Assembly: GCA_903924805.1 (NCBI GenBank)
Contig: CAIYCZ010000436.1
Location: 1 to 8,915 of the forward strand
Length of the DNA stretch: 8,915 nt
Direction: 5' to 3'
From: an uncultured delta proteobacterium
Lineage (GTDB): Bacteria; Desulfobacterota; WTBG01; CAIYCZ01
Shown here piece after piece: positions 1 to 6,129 of this stretch. The notes below the pieces were generated by a model that was not told the origin of the DNA, did not search any database, and worked only from the letters and a program-made list of their open reading frames with translations. Both the position numbers and the translations under genes were made by a program. Each line of letters opens with the position of its first letter. The stretch's first letter is position 1.

Positions 1-1
1 G

Positions 2-415
2 ATATACTCTCTCACAGACAAACCTCCACTTAAACGGAAACACAGCCTCCGTGACCAGATAGAACGGGCAACGTTATCCATCTCAAATAATATTGCAGAA
101 GGCTTTGAGAGAGGCACAACTCAGGAGCTTTTGACCTTCCTCTATATTGCAAGAGGTTCAGCAGGAGAAGTCCGCTCCATGCTGTGCTTCTTTGAAAGGC
201 TCCCTGATTTTACTGATCTCAAATCAGAAATTTCAAATCTGAAATCTTCCGTAGAAAGCATATCCAGACAGTTACGAGCCTGGGCGGATTCTCTCCAAAA
301 TACGGAAATAAGAGGCCAGAGATACCTTAATGAAAAGGAGCGAAGAATTTCGCAAAGCAAGAAAGAGCGGGAAGAATTCATTGAATCCCTCAAGAAAAGC
401 CAAAGAGGCAAATAG
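2..415 (+). CDS. Four-helix-bundle protein (23S rRNA intervening-sequence family), 5'-truncated by window edge
   Basis: The frame is open from the left edge and gives 137 residues before the TAG stop, so the true start lies outside the window. The translation carries the family's signature stretch: RDQIERATLSISNNIAEGFERG followed after a few residues by FLYIARGSAGEVRSML. It is very close to the usual pattern of an Ile-rich helix, NIAEG(F)xRG, and a helix beginning FLYIARGS. The family (TIGR02436-like) was first seen encoded in intervening sequences of 23S rRNA, but most copies are free-standing and have no proven function. After the conserved core (to about position 205) there is a hydrophilic tail of about 70 residues, rich in Lys, Arg, Glu and Ser, probably helical or coiled coil. 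The tail begins with a 14-bp tandem repeat at 219-246. It looks longer than the usual C-terminus of this small family. An internal TTG at 131 is not the real start, because conserved residues lie upstream of it. Confidence 0.85.
   Translation: MYSLTDKPPLKRKHSLRDQIERATLSISNNIAEGFERGTTQELLTFLYIARGSAGEVRSMLCFFERLPDFTDLKSEISNLKSSVESISRQLRAWADSLQNTEIRGQRYLNEKERRISQSKKEREEFIESLKKSQRGK
219..246. repeat. 14-bp tandem duplication inside the four-helix-bundle gene
   Basis: TCAAATCAGAAATT (219-232) is followed directly by TCAAATCTGAAATC (233-246), with 12 of 14 positions identical. It lies where the conserved core gives way to the charged tail and encodes part of an LKSEISNLKSS stretch. The unit is not a multiple of three, so a duplication would have shifted the frame; the current frame is open throughout. 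Confidence 0.6.
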
Positions 416-484
416 CTAATAATAGATACTGGGAGTTGATTAGGACTAAAAATAATGATGCCTGTTTTCTCTTTTTTAAATCTG

Positions 485-514
485 TTGACAATGTTTAACG
501 ATAAACTATATATG
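485..514 (+). promoter_or_regulatory. Sigma70-type promoter for the zinc-knuckle methyltransferase gene
   Basis: A perfect TTGACA -35 box lies at 485-490. An overlapping AT-rich -10 candidate follows: TATATA at 507-512 (16-bp spacer) or TATATG at 509-514 (18-bp spacer). It stands in the non-coding gap after the four-helix-bundle gene and about 75 bp before the preferred start of the next gene. Transcription would start near 520. This is an inference from consensus matching only. Confidence 0.55.
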
Positions 515-535
515 AGCTACAAATAGTACGCTTCT

Positions 536-564
536 TCCCTGCAGATTGAGGGGTTTTTGTTTTT
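536..564 (+). terminator. Terminator-like hairpin in the leader (possible attenuator)
   Basis: TCCCT (536-540) can pair with AGGGG (549-553) through one T-G wobble across an 8-nt loop. The hairpin is followed at once by T5-G-T5 (554-564). The stem is only five pairs, so it would be a weak intrinsic terminator. Its place between the promoter and the start codon of the downstream methyltransferase would fit attenuation rather than gene-end termination. Confidence 0.25.
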
Positions 565-587
565 ATTCTTATGAGAGAGGTCTGCTT

Positions 588-1541
588 TTGAGCTCTACGC
601 AAACACCAGCACATTTTGTTGAGCCGCAAGAAAAAGTACCGTGTCTTATGTGCGGAGCAACTGAAAGCAAGGCCCTACTGCAGGTACCGGATCATCTGTT
701 TGCACAACCCGGAAAATATCAAATCGTACAATGCTGCAGTTGTGAGCTCGTTTACGTCAATCCCAGACCAACATTAGAAGCCCTAAAAAAGCACTATCCT
801 GACAATTATTTTGCCTACACTCAACTGGAAGAAATATCCAGACCGCTGCAGTACATTCTCAATCCCAGCATCAAATCCAGTGCCATCAGGCGGATTCGTG
901 GCATCGAAAGAGTTATCGGGCAATTACCTCAAGAGACAAAAGTAGTTGATGTTGGTTGTGGACTTAACCTGTTTCTTCGGTATCTTGGTGAGTTGCGTGG
1001 CTGCCAGGGTGTTGGCGTGGATTTTAATGCACGGGTAGCAGAATATGTTCGTAAAAAATTCAATATGCCCGTTGTCTACGGCACATTGCATGATGCAGGG
1101 TTTGATAACGATCAGTTTGACTTGGTCACGATGCACGAGTACCTCGAACACGAACCAAATCCACTGCAGATACTCACAGAGGCCCGGCGGATTACCCGTA
1201 CCGGCGGACATATAAACATCGAGGTTCCCTACATAGGCGGTATCCCGGCCAGGATTTTTCGATCCCGATGGTCACAGTTTGATGTCCCCCGGCATTTGGT
1301 CTTTTTCACACCCCGAACATTAGAAAAAATGCTGAAGCGCTGTGGATATCAACTGGTAGCTGTTCGGACATTCGGCTTGCCGTTTGTAATTGGTTTAAGC
1401 GTTTTACATAGTCTTGGCTTTAATAAACTGGGGGGAATAAAAGGAGCCGGATGGCTTCTTGTTGGTGTGGCAGGGACTCCCTTTCTGCCGTTTGTGCCCA
1501 TTATGCATGAATTCATGTCTATCGTTGCACGTGCTGAATAG
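588..1541 (+). CDS. Class I SAM-dependent methyltransferase with N-terminal zinc knuckle (Methyltransf_23-like)
   Basis: From the TTG at 588 the product has 317 residues. This start is preferred to the TTG at 546 because GAGAGAGG (573-580) gives a Shine-Dalgarno seven bases upstream, while 546 has none. The N-terminus holds C19xxC22 and C49xxC52, a CxxC pair arrangement typical of a structural zinc site in this methyltransferase group, followed by a VNPRP segment. The Rossmann core shows motif I VVDVGCG (119-125). A HEYLEHEPNP segment (183-192) matches the HxxEH-type motif of Methyltransf_11/23 enzymes. A hydrophobic stretch near the C-terminus may touch membrane. Related proteins often sit in polysaccharide or natural-product clusters and methylate sugars or small molecules, but no such neighbours are visible here, so the substrate is unknown. 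The gene has its own promoter at 485-514 and is convergent with trmJ. Confidence 0.85.
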   Translation: MSSTQTPAHFVEPQEKVPCLMCGATESKALLQVPDHLFAQPGKYQIVQCCSCELVYVNPRPTLEALKKHYPDNYFAYTQLEEISRPLQYILNPSIKSSAIRRIRGIERVIGQLPQETKVVDVGCGLNLFLRYLGELRGCQGVGVDFNARVAEYVRKKFNMPVVYGTLHDAGFDNDQFDLVTMHEYLEHEPNPLQILTEARRITRTGGHINIEVPYIGGIPARIFRSRWSQFDVPRHLVFFTPRTLEKMLKRCGYQLVAVRTFGLPFVIGLSVLHSLGFNKLGGIKGAGWLLVGVAGTPFLPFVPIMHEFMSIVARAE

Positions 1542-1547
1542 TTGGGA

Positions 1548-1643
1548 AAAAATAGTACAGCGACCATTTAAATGCGGCTTGCCCGCAACAGCGGATAACC
1601 CTGATTAAAAAGATTTGCATTCTAATGCTATCGCACTATTTTT
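1548..1643. terminator. Structured convergent gap, possible bidirectional terminator
   Basis: AAAAATAGT (1548-1556) is exactly complementary to ACTATTTTT (1635-1643). Next to it GCGA (1560-1563) pairs with TCGC (1631-1634), giving a 13-pair outer stem with a three-base bulge. Inside are competing small GC stems: TGCGG (1573-1577) with CCGCA (1583-1587), or CCGC (1583-1586) with GCGG (1591-1594). The arms end in T runs on both strands, and the element fills the gap between two converging genes. A two-way terminator is therefore plausible. The loop is long and the outer stem is AT-rich, so the call is tentative. Confidence 0.35.
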
Positions 1644-1660
1644 AGCCTTAAACGTCGGCT

Positions 1661-2386
1661 CTACCTTTTCTGTTTTTTAATATACCACAGCAGCTGCCTG
1701 AACACCCCGCGTATAAGTTTAACCTCCTCCTTTGCAAGCCCGGCCCTGGTCAGGATTCTCCTGAAGCTGCCAAGGGTATGCTCCGGATTTTGCCGGTTGA
1801 TAAATCCTATTTCAAGCAGGGTGCTGCGCATATGGTCATACATATTTTCAACCTCGCCTGCCGGTGCCAGACGCGGCGCATCATAGGCTACCCTGCCCTG
1901 TACTGCCCGGTAAATTTCATAGCACATAATGATGACCGCATGGGAAAGGTTCAGCGATTTTCCGCCCCGGGCAGCAGGAATTGAGACAATTTCATTGCAT
2001 AGCTCAAGCTGTTCATTGCTCAGTCCCCTGTCTTCAGGCCCGAACACCAGTGCTACCTGATTATTCTGTATCAGCCCCGCCGCCTTTTCTCCCATTTCAG
2101 GCGGAAATATGAAAGGTCTCCAGCGCCTTGCCCGGGCAGTGGTTCCAAATACATATCCTGCTCCTGCAATAGCTTCACGAAGACTGCCTGCTTTTTGTGC
2201 TGCCTGCAAAATATTCCCTGCATTTGTTGCCATGCGGAATGCTTCTTCATTTACTTCACCGTACGGATTGACCAGGATAAGCTTAGAAATCCCCATATTT
2301 TTCATGGCTCGCGCTGTCGATCCGATATTGCCCGGGGCAAGCGTTCCCACTAAAACTATGCGCATGTTATCCAGTAGCTTTTTCAT
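1661..2386 (-). CDS. trmJ: TrmH/SpoU-family tRNA (cytidine/uridine-2'-O-)methyltransferase, TrmJ-like
   Basis: A 241-residue SPOUT (alpha/beta-knot) methyltransferase. The three family motifs are clear: motif 1 PGNIGSTARAM (18-28) with N20 and the catalytic-type R26; motif 2 LVFGPEDRGLS (113-123); and motif 3 IPAARGGKSLNLSHAV (136-151), which forms the knot that binds SAM. The N-terminal MRIVLVGTLAPGNIG pattern and the length match TrmJ, which 2'-O-methylates position 32 of the tRNA anticodon loop using SAM. The C-terminal tail of about 80 residues fits TrmJ-type proteins. The tRNA target is inferred from the family. No strong Shine-Dalgarno precedes the ATG at 2386. An internal ATG at 2365 (residue 8), directly before the conserved RIVLVG, is a realistic alternative start. 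The gene diverges from rlmI and converges on the zinc-knuckle methyltransferase. Confidence 0.88.
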   Translation of the reverse strand: MKKLLDNMRIVLVGTLAPGNIGSTARAMKNMGISKLILVNPYGEVNEEAFRMATNAGNILQAAQKAGSLREAIAGAGYVFGTTARARRWRPFIFPPEMGEKAAGLIQNNQVALVFGPEDRGLSNEQLELCNEIVSIPAARGGKSLNLSHAVIIMCYEIYRAVQGRVAYDAPRLAPAGEVENMYDHMRSTLLEIGFINRQNPEHTLGSFRRILTRAGLAKEEVKLIRGVFRQLLWYIKKQKR

Positions 2387-2402
2387 TGGTTACTAAAACT
2401 TT

Positions 2403-2431
2403 ACCATACTCTTGTGTATATGCTATGTTAA
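2403..2431 (-). promoter_or_regulatory. Candidate sigma70 promoter for trmJ
   Basis: Read on the minus strand, TTAACA (2431-2426) and TATGGT (2408-2403) are separated by exactly 17 bp, with one and two mismatches to consensus. Transcription would start near 2396, about 10 nt before the ATG at 2386 or about 31 nt before the ATG at 2365. That spacing slightly favours the downstream start. Consensus matching is the only evidence. Confidence 0.3.
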
Positions 2432-2447
2432 TAAAATTCTACCTGAT

Positions 2448-2472
2448 CTCCCTTTTAAAGGGGAGTAAAGGG
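2448..2472. repeat. REP-like palindrome in the trmJ/rlmI divergent spacer
   Basis: CTCCCTTTTAAAGGGGAG (2448-2465) is an 18-bp palindrome with one T-G wobble pair. It is followed by TAAAGGG (2466-2472) and ATTTTT. The look is that of the dispersed CCC-TTTAAA-GGG intergenic palindromes found in many copies in some bacterial genomes, but only one copy is in this window. It lies between two divergent genes, so it is not a gene-end terminator for either. Confidence 0.5.
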
Positions 2473-2573
2473 ATTTTTAAATAAACACAGCCAGCAGTTG
2501 TCCACTGCTATCTTTACCTATAACTGTTTTTCCTTCAACATCTATTTTCAATAACAGTGTAGAGTCTTTCCCT

Positions 2574-3755
2574 ATGAATGCGTATTTAAAAAAGAACATA
2601 AAGTCCCGAGTTCTTAATGGTCACCCGTGGATATATGATAATGAAATAGAACGCGTCTCCGGTGAACCGCAGCCGGGCGATATTGTCAGCGTTTATTCCG
2701 GGAAGACCTTTGTCGGCACCGGGTATTACAATCCTCATTCAACAATACGGATACGCATACTTTCCAGAAATAACGAAGACATTAACAGATCTTTTTTTGA
2801 ACAAAAGATAACAGCGTCAGCACGCTACAGAAAAGAACTTTTCCCGGATGAGACTTCATTTCGCGTCATATTTGGGGAAGGTGATGGATTGCCGGGCCTG
2901 ATAGTAGATAAATTTTCCGATTATCTGATAATGCAGCTAACTACCCTGGGCATATCCAGGTGGCGTGAAGATATTGTAAACATTCTTGTCAGCATCTTTC
3001 AACCCAAAGGCATCTTTGAAAAGGATGATGATAAAAGCTCAAAGAAAGAGGGAATTAAACCAATTGAAGCGTGGGTTTATGGCAGCGGCCCAGAGCTCAT
3101 TCCCTTTGAAATGAACGGAATACTGTTTTTGGCAGACACGCTCGGACAAAAAACCGGCTTTTTCCTTGATCAGCGGTTAAATGCATTAACTGCCCGCAGG
3201 TATGCAGACCATAAGAAAGTATTGGATGCATTCTCATATACGGGTAATTTTGGAATCCATGCCTTAAAAGGCAATGCCGACTTTGTAACATTCATTGACT
3301 ATTCCCAGCGGGCACTTCAGGTCCTTGAGGAAATATTAAAATTAAACAAACTTGATACATCCCGCTATGAGATTTTTACTGCAAACACGTTTGATCACCT
3401 GCGGGTGCTGGAAAAATCAGGCGAATCATTTGATTATATTATATTAGACCCGCCCTCTCTGGCAAAGGATCGCGGTTCAAAACAGAATGCATTGAAGGGC
3501 TATAAGGAATTAAACCTCAGGGCAATGAAGCTCATCAGGGATGGCGGACTGCTTTCCACTTCTTCATGCACGCAGATAATTTATGAAGAAGATTTTAAAA
3601 AGGTAATCTATAGCGCAGCTGAAAACACCAAAAAGCAAATCACCATTTTGTGTAAAGGCATGCAATCACCGGATCATCCGGTTGTGCTGAATATTTTTGA
3701 AACAGAGTATTTGAAATATTATGTTTTGAGGGTAGAACGTTTAAGATGCAGGTAG
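2574..3755 (+). CDS. rlmI: 23S rRNA (cytosine-C5-)methyltransferase, RlmI family
   Basis: A 393-residue protein, close to the RlmI family's usual length. Residues 1-75 form a PUA-like RNA-binding domain starting LKKNIKSRVLNGHPWIYDNEI, the typical opening in which a basic stretch leads to HPW(I/V)(Y/F). A central EEHVD-like region includes FGEGDGLPGLIVDKF. The C-terminal Rossmann domain has motif I LDAFSYTGNFG (217-227), an acidic motif II around FIDYSQRAL, motif IV DPPSLAK (292-298) and a TSSCTQ segment with Cys332 as the likely nucleophile. RlmI makes m5C1962 of E. coli 23S rRNA with SAM; the exact base here is inferred. The ATG at 2574 fits the family N-terminus although its Shine-Dalgarno is poor (AGAG at 2561-2564). 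The frame is open back to 2481 without an ATG, and those extra residues do not look like the family. The gene ends 7 bp from the converging methyltransferase. Confidence 0.88.
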   Translation: MNAYLKKNIKSRVLNGHPWIYDNEIERVSGEPQPGDIVSVYSGKTFVGTGYYNPHSTIRIRILSRNNEDINRSFFEQKITASARYRKELFPDETSFRVIFGEGDGLPGLIVDKFSDYLIMQLTTLGISRWREDIVNILVSIFQPKGIFEKDDDKSSKKEGIKPIEAWVYGSGPELIPFEMNGILFLADTLGQKTGFFLDQRLNALTARRYADHKKVLDAFSYTGNFGIHALKGNADFVTFIDYSQRALQVLEEILKLNKLDTSRYEIFTANTFDHLRVLEKSGESFDYIILDPPSLAKDRGSKQNALKGYKELNLRAMKLIRDGGLLSTSSCTQIIYEEDFKKVIYSAAENTKKQITILCKGMQSPDHPVVLNIFETEYLKYYVLRVERLRCR

Positions 3756-3762
3756 CTGCGGG

Positions 3763-4314
3763 TTACCGTTTGATTGCTTCGTAAATGCAGAGTGGCGGAA
3801 TATTGCGGAATTCATGCTCAATGTGAACAACATCAAAATGGCTTTTCAAATGCTCTTTTAAATGGTTTGAGTGCTGGTATACTAAAAATTTTCCGCCATT
3901 TCCCAAAGCCCTGTAGGTATTGTGCAGTATTTTGTTTTTGCTGTTAGGTGTTAAAAAAGAAAACGGAATGCCGGAGATAATATAATCTGCACAAAGCTCT
4001 TCTGCTGATTCAATACTATTAAGCACGTTTTCAGCACTGTCGTTAAAAATATTGACCCGCGGGTCCCTGATTCTATGCAGGATATTGACAAAGTTCTTGT
4101 TGAGCTCAATGAGAATGAGCTTTGAGTCCTTAGACATCTTTTTCAGCAGGTATTTTGAAAACACCCCGGTCCCTGGTCCGTATTCAATGATGACGTTTCT
4201 TTTTTTGAAATCGATTTTATCGCATACCTTTTTTACACCAAAGGTAGAAGTGGGCGTTATTGAAGCGACATTCTTGTCCCGGATAAAATTCTTCAGATAC
4301 GTTAGCGTGCTCAT
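3763..4314 (-). CDS. Phospholipid N-methyltransferase-like SAM methyltransferase (COG3963 type)
   Basis: A 183-residue single-domain class I methyltransferase. Motif I is IIEYGPGTGVFSKYL (42-56), followed by an acidic end of strand 2 at E70. The post-motif SGIPFSF (114-120) and the terminal RNIPPLCIYEA (170-180) resemble the SGLP and RNxPPAxVY signatures of PmtA-like phosphatidylethanolamine N-methyltransferases. The N-terminal FIRDKNVASITPTS also resembles the family's FLRxPxxVGSxxPSS opening. KsgA-type rRNA dimethylases share the GPGTG motif but carry NLPY/NIPF at the catalytic site, and here the Asn is replaced by Gly115, so a lipid-type role is favoured. Such enzymes act at the inner membrane surface, though no transmembrane segment is seen. 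A small-molecule substrate cannot be excluded. The ATG at 4314 is preferred but its Shine-Dalgarno (GGAG) is distant. Confidence 0.75.
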   Translation of the reverse strand: MSTLTYLKNFIRDKNVASITPTSTFGVKKVCDKIDFKKRNVIIEYGPGTGVFSKYLLKKMSKDSKLILIELNKNFVNILHRIRDPRVNIFNDSAENVLNSIESAEELCADYIISGIPFSFLTPNSKNKILHNTYRALGNGGKFLVYQHSNHLKEHLKSHFDVVHIEHEFRNIPPLCIYEAIKR

Positions 4315-4356
4315 TGCTAAATCCAGCTCCGACTATCTTTCAGTTATTCTTGTATC

Positions 4357-4387
4357 AATATATTAGTGTTAAATAAAAAAATTGCAA
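4357..4387 (-). promoter_or_regulatory. Candidate promoter for the phospholipid methyltransferase-like gene
   Basis: On the minus strand, TTGCAA (4387-4382) precedes TAATAT (4365-4360, 16-bp spacer) or TATATT (4362-4357, 19-bp spacer). It lies about 45-70 bp upstream of the ATG at 4314. The surrounding sequence is very AT-rich, so chance matches are likely. Confidence 0.25.
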
Positions 4388-4561
4388 CTTAATTTTTCAT
4401 TAAATTGTCATGCTGTGTTCAGTTCAACCGTTTTTTATCGTGTCCGTTTATAATGTAACGGATGCCGTAATTACACATGACAAGCAGCGTTAAACATTGC
4501 GGTGATATGCTGAAAAGATGGGCCAGGGTTAGGATTTCAGGGTATATCCGTATTTAATTCC

Positions 4562-4590
4562 TTGATTAATCTATACTGGTATGCTAAATA
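4562..4590 (+). promoter_or_regulatory. Candidate extended -10 promoter for ctpA-yibQ
   Basis: TTGATT (4562-4567) and TAAATA (4585-4590) are separated by 17 bp, and a TG dinucleotide at 4582-4583 gives an extended -10. A leader of about 130 nt would precede the ctpA ATG at 4728. A lone TATAAT at 4612-4617 is an alternative -10 but has no good -35. Confidence 0.3.
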
Positions 4591-4648
4591 AAACAAATTT
4601 ACTAAAAAATATATAATACAACTTTCTGCCGTAAGAAAACAGCGGACT

Positions 4649-4666
4649 GCAGACACGGCAGACACG
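4649..4666. repeat. 9-bp perfect tandem repeat in the ctpA leader region
   Basis: GCAGACACG occurs twice in direct succession (4649-4657 and 4658-4666), about 62 bp before the ctpA start. The first copy overlaps the right arm of the CTGCCGT/ACGGCAG inverted repeat. It could be a regulator site or chance. Confidence 0.5.
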
Positions 4667-4727
4667 GTACGGTATGTAACCGCACAATGTTACGCTAATT
4701 AAAAGGACTTAGTTTCTTGGAGGTGCT

Positions 4728-6095
4728 ATGAGCAAGAGGTCTTTGCTGATCAGGAAGTCAACCATCTGTATTTTCGTCATTGTGATAATTGCCTTTTCTC
4801 TTTTTATAGATGGCAACAGTGATAAACTTTCTGCAACAACCCAGAAAAATTATGAGACGCTTAAAATATTTTCTGATGTGCTCACGATTATACAGAAAAA
4901 TTATGTTGAAGAGATTGATCTTAAAAATCTCGTTTACAACGCCATCAAAGGAATGGTTGCAAATCTTGATCCTCATTCATCCTTTATGCCGCCTGATATG
5001 TATAAAGAGCTGCAGGTTGAAACCAAAGGAAGCTTTGGCGGACTCGGCATTGAAATTACCATGAAAGATGGCATCCTGACCGTCGTGACGCCTATCGAGG
5101 ATACCCCTGCTGACCGCTCTGGTATTAAGCCGGGAGACCGCATCATAAAAATTGAGAATGAATTCACCAGAGATATGACCCTTATGGATGCGGTAAAGAA
5201 AATGCGCGGCAAGCCCGGAACATCCATCAAAATAACCATCATACGAGAGGGGCTGAAAGAGCCGAAAGAATACAGCCTTGTTCGTGATGTGATAAAAATT
5301 AAAAGTGTTAAATACAAGCTGCTTGATGATGGGTTTGGCTACATTCGTCTCGCACAGTTTCAGGAAGATACAACCAGGGAATTCAAACGTGCGCTGAAAG
5401 ATCTTGAATCAGGCAAACAGCCGCTCAAAGGCCTTATTATTGACTTGCGAAGAGACCCTGGAGGACTGCTTGACCAGGCAGTAAATATATGTGATGAGTT
5501 TTTAGACTCCGGACTCATTGTCTCTACTGAAGGGCGGATTGAAAACCAGCTGATGAAATTCTATGCAAAAAAGAATCAGGAACGCCATGACTATCCGATG
5601 GTTGTGCTGGTTAATGGAGGCAGTGCCAGCGGGTCAGAAATCGTGGCAGGTGCCCTTCAGGATCATGGCAGGGCAGTGATTGTAGGAACCCAGACATTTG
5701 GCAAAGGTACTGTCCAGACAATAATACCGCTTGATGATGGCTCCGGCCTGCGCCTGACAACAGCAAAATATTTTACCCCCAATCATCGCTCCATCCAGGA
5801 AAAGGGTATTACCCCTGATATCATTGTCGAGGACAAAGTAACTGCAGACCCTTCCACCGGGGAAAAACCGCAGTTTATCAGGGAGAAAGATTTAGTGAAT
5901 CATTTTAAAAGCGCGGAAAACAAGAAGGTAGAAAAGGAAAAAGAAAAGCAAACACAGCAGCAAAAGGAAAAATATCCCTCAATAAAAATAAAGAGTGGCG
6001 CAGAAGATCCACCGCTGGAAACCGCTATTCAAATTTTAAAAAACTGGGAAACTTTCCGGAAAGAATTCAAGCACATAAGCGTGGCACAGGGATAG
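4728..6095 (+). CDS. ctpA: S41-family carboxyl-terminal processing protease (CtpA)
   Basis: A 455-residue periplasmic or membrane-anchored serine protease. A basic start followed by a hydrophobic helix (about 11-27) acts as signal or anchor. Residues 40-95 form the helical N-terminal region with the usual GMxxxLDPHSSF stretch. A PDZ domain with carboxylate loop GGLGIEI (104-110) runs to about 175, followed by the S41 catalytic core. The Ser-Lys dyad is visible: Ser301 in GGSASGSE, Lys326 in FGKGTVQ and the supporting Gln330, with the same 25- and 4-residue spacing as in Bacillus CtpB. The usual SASASE is SASGSE here, which leaves the nucleophile intact. A Lys/Glu/Gln-rich linker (393-417) precedes a short C-terminal helix. 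GGAGG at 4719-4723 supports the ATG, although the spacing is short (4 nt). CtpA enzymes trim C-termini of envelope proteins and often control peptidoglycan hydrolases. The gene is followed 34 bp on by yibQ, a common pairing. Confidence 0.95.
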   Translation: MSKRSLLIRKSTICIFVIVIIAFSLFIDGNSDKLSATTQKNYETLKIFSDVLTIIQKNYVEEIDLKNLVYNAIKGMVANLDPHSSFMPPDMYKELQVETKGSFGGLGIEITMKDGILTVVTPIEDTPADRSGIKPGDRIIKIENEFTRDMTLMDAVKKMRGKPGTSIKITIIREGLKEPKEYSLVRDVIKIKSVKYKLLDDGFGYIRLAQFQEDTTREFKRALKDLESGKQPLKGLIIDLRRDPGGLLDQAVNICDEFLDSGLIVSTEGRIENQLMKFYAKKNQERHDYPMVVLVNGGSASGSEIVAGALQDHGRAVIVGTQTFGKGTVQTIIPLDDGSGLRLTTAKYFTPNHRSIQEKGITPDIIVEDKVTADPSTGEKPQFIREKDLVNHFKSAENKKVEKEKEKQTQQQKEKYPSIKIKSGAEDPPLETAIQILKNWETFRKEFKHISVAQG

Positions 6096-6129
6096 GCCGT
6101 ATTGCGTTGCGAAGATTGAACTGCGGTTA

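Larger units (their letters stand above)
4315..4727. other. 413-bp divergent intergenic region upstream of ctpA
   Basis: No credible gene was found in either direction. Visible items are an AT-rich hairpin, CAACTTAAT (4385-4393) with ATTAAATTG (4399-4407), which has one mismatch and a 5-nt loop. There is also a 9-bp tandem repeat at 4649-4666, a 7-bp inverted repeat CTGCCGT (4626-4632)/ACGGCAG (4655-4661), and promoter-like sequences for both flanking genes. A 26-codon frame at 4477-4557 has no ribosome binding site and is not called. Confidence 0.6.

Noticed and set aside
1573..1600. Possible integron attC-like core in the structured gap
   Set aside because: The GC stems recalled an attC, but no paired RYYYAAC/GTTRRRY ends could be found and no integrase is present.
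1617..1628. Palindrome GCATTCTAATGC in the convergent gap
   Set aside because: Only a 2-nt loop would remain, so it cannot form a stable RNA hairpin as written.
2481..2573. Open in-frame extension upstream of rlmI
   Set aside because: It has no ATG and no Shine-Dalgarno, its composition is non-coding in look, and the ATG at 2574 already gives the standard family N-terminus.
3745..3775. Small inverted repeats GCAG/CTGC and GGTA/TACC at the rlmI end
   Set aside because: The stems are four pairs with no T tract, too weak to call a terminator.
4477..4557. A 26-codon ORF starting MTSSVKHCGDML in the ctpA upstream region
   Set aside because: It has no ribosome binding site and no recognisable similarity, and its length is expected by chance.
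4973..5317. Long minus-strand ORF inside ctpA, and similar antisense ORFs within rlmI, yibQ, trmJ and ubiX
   Set aside because: They are shadow frames of strongly conserved genes, without their own ribosome binding sites or recognisable domains.
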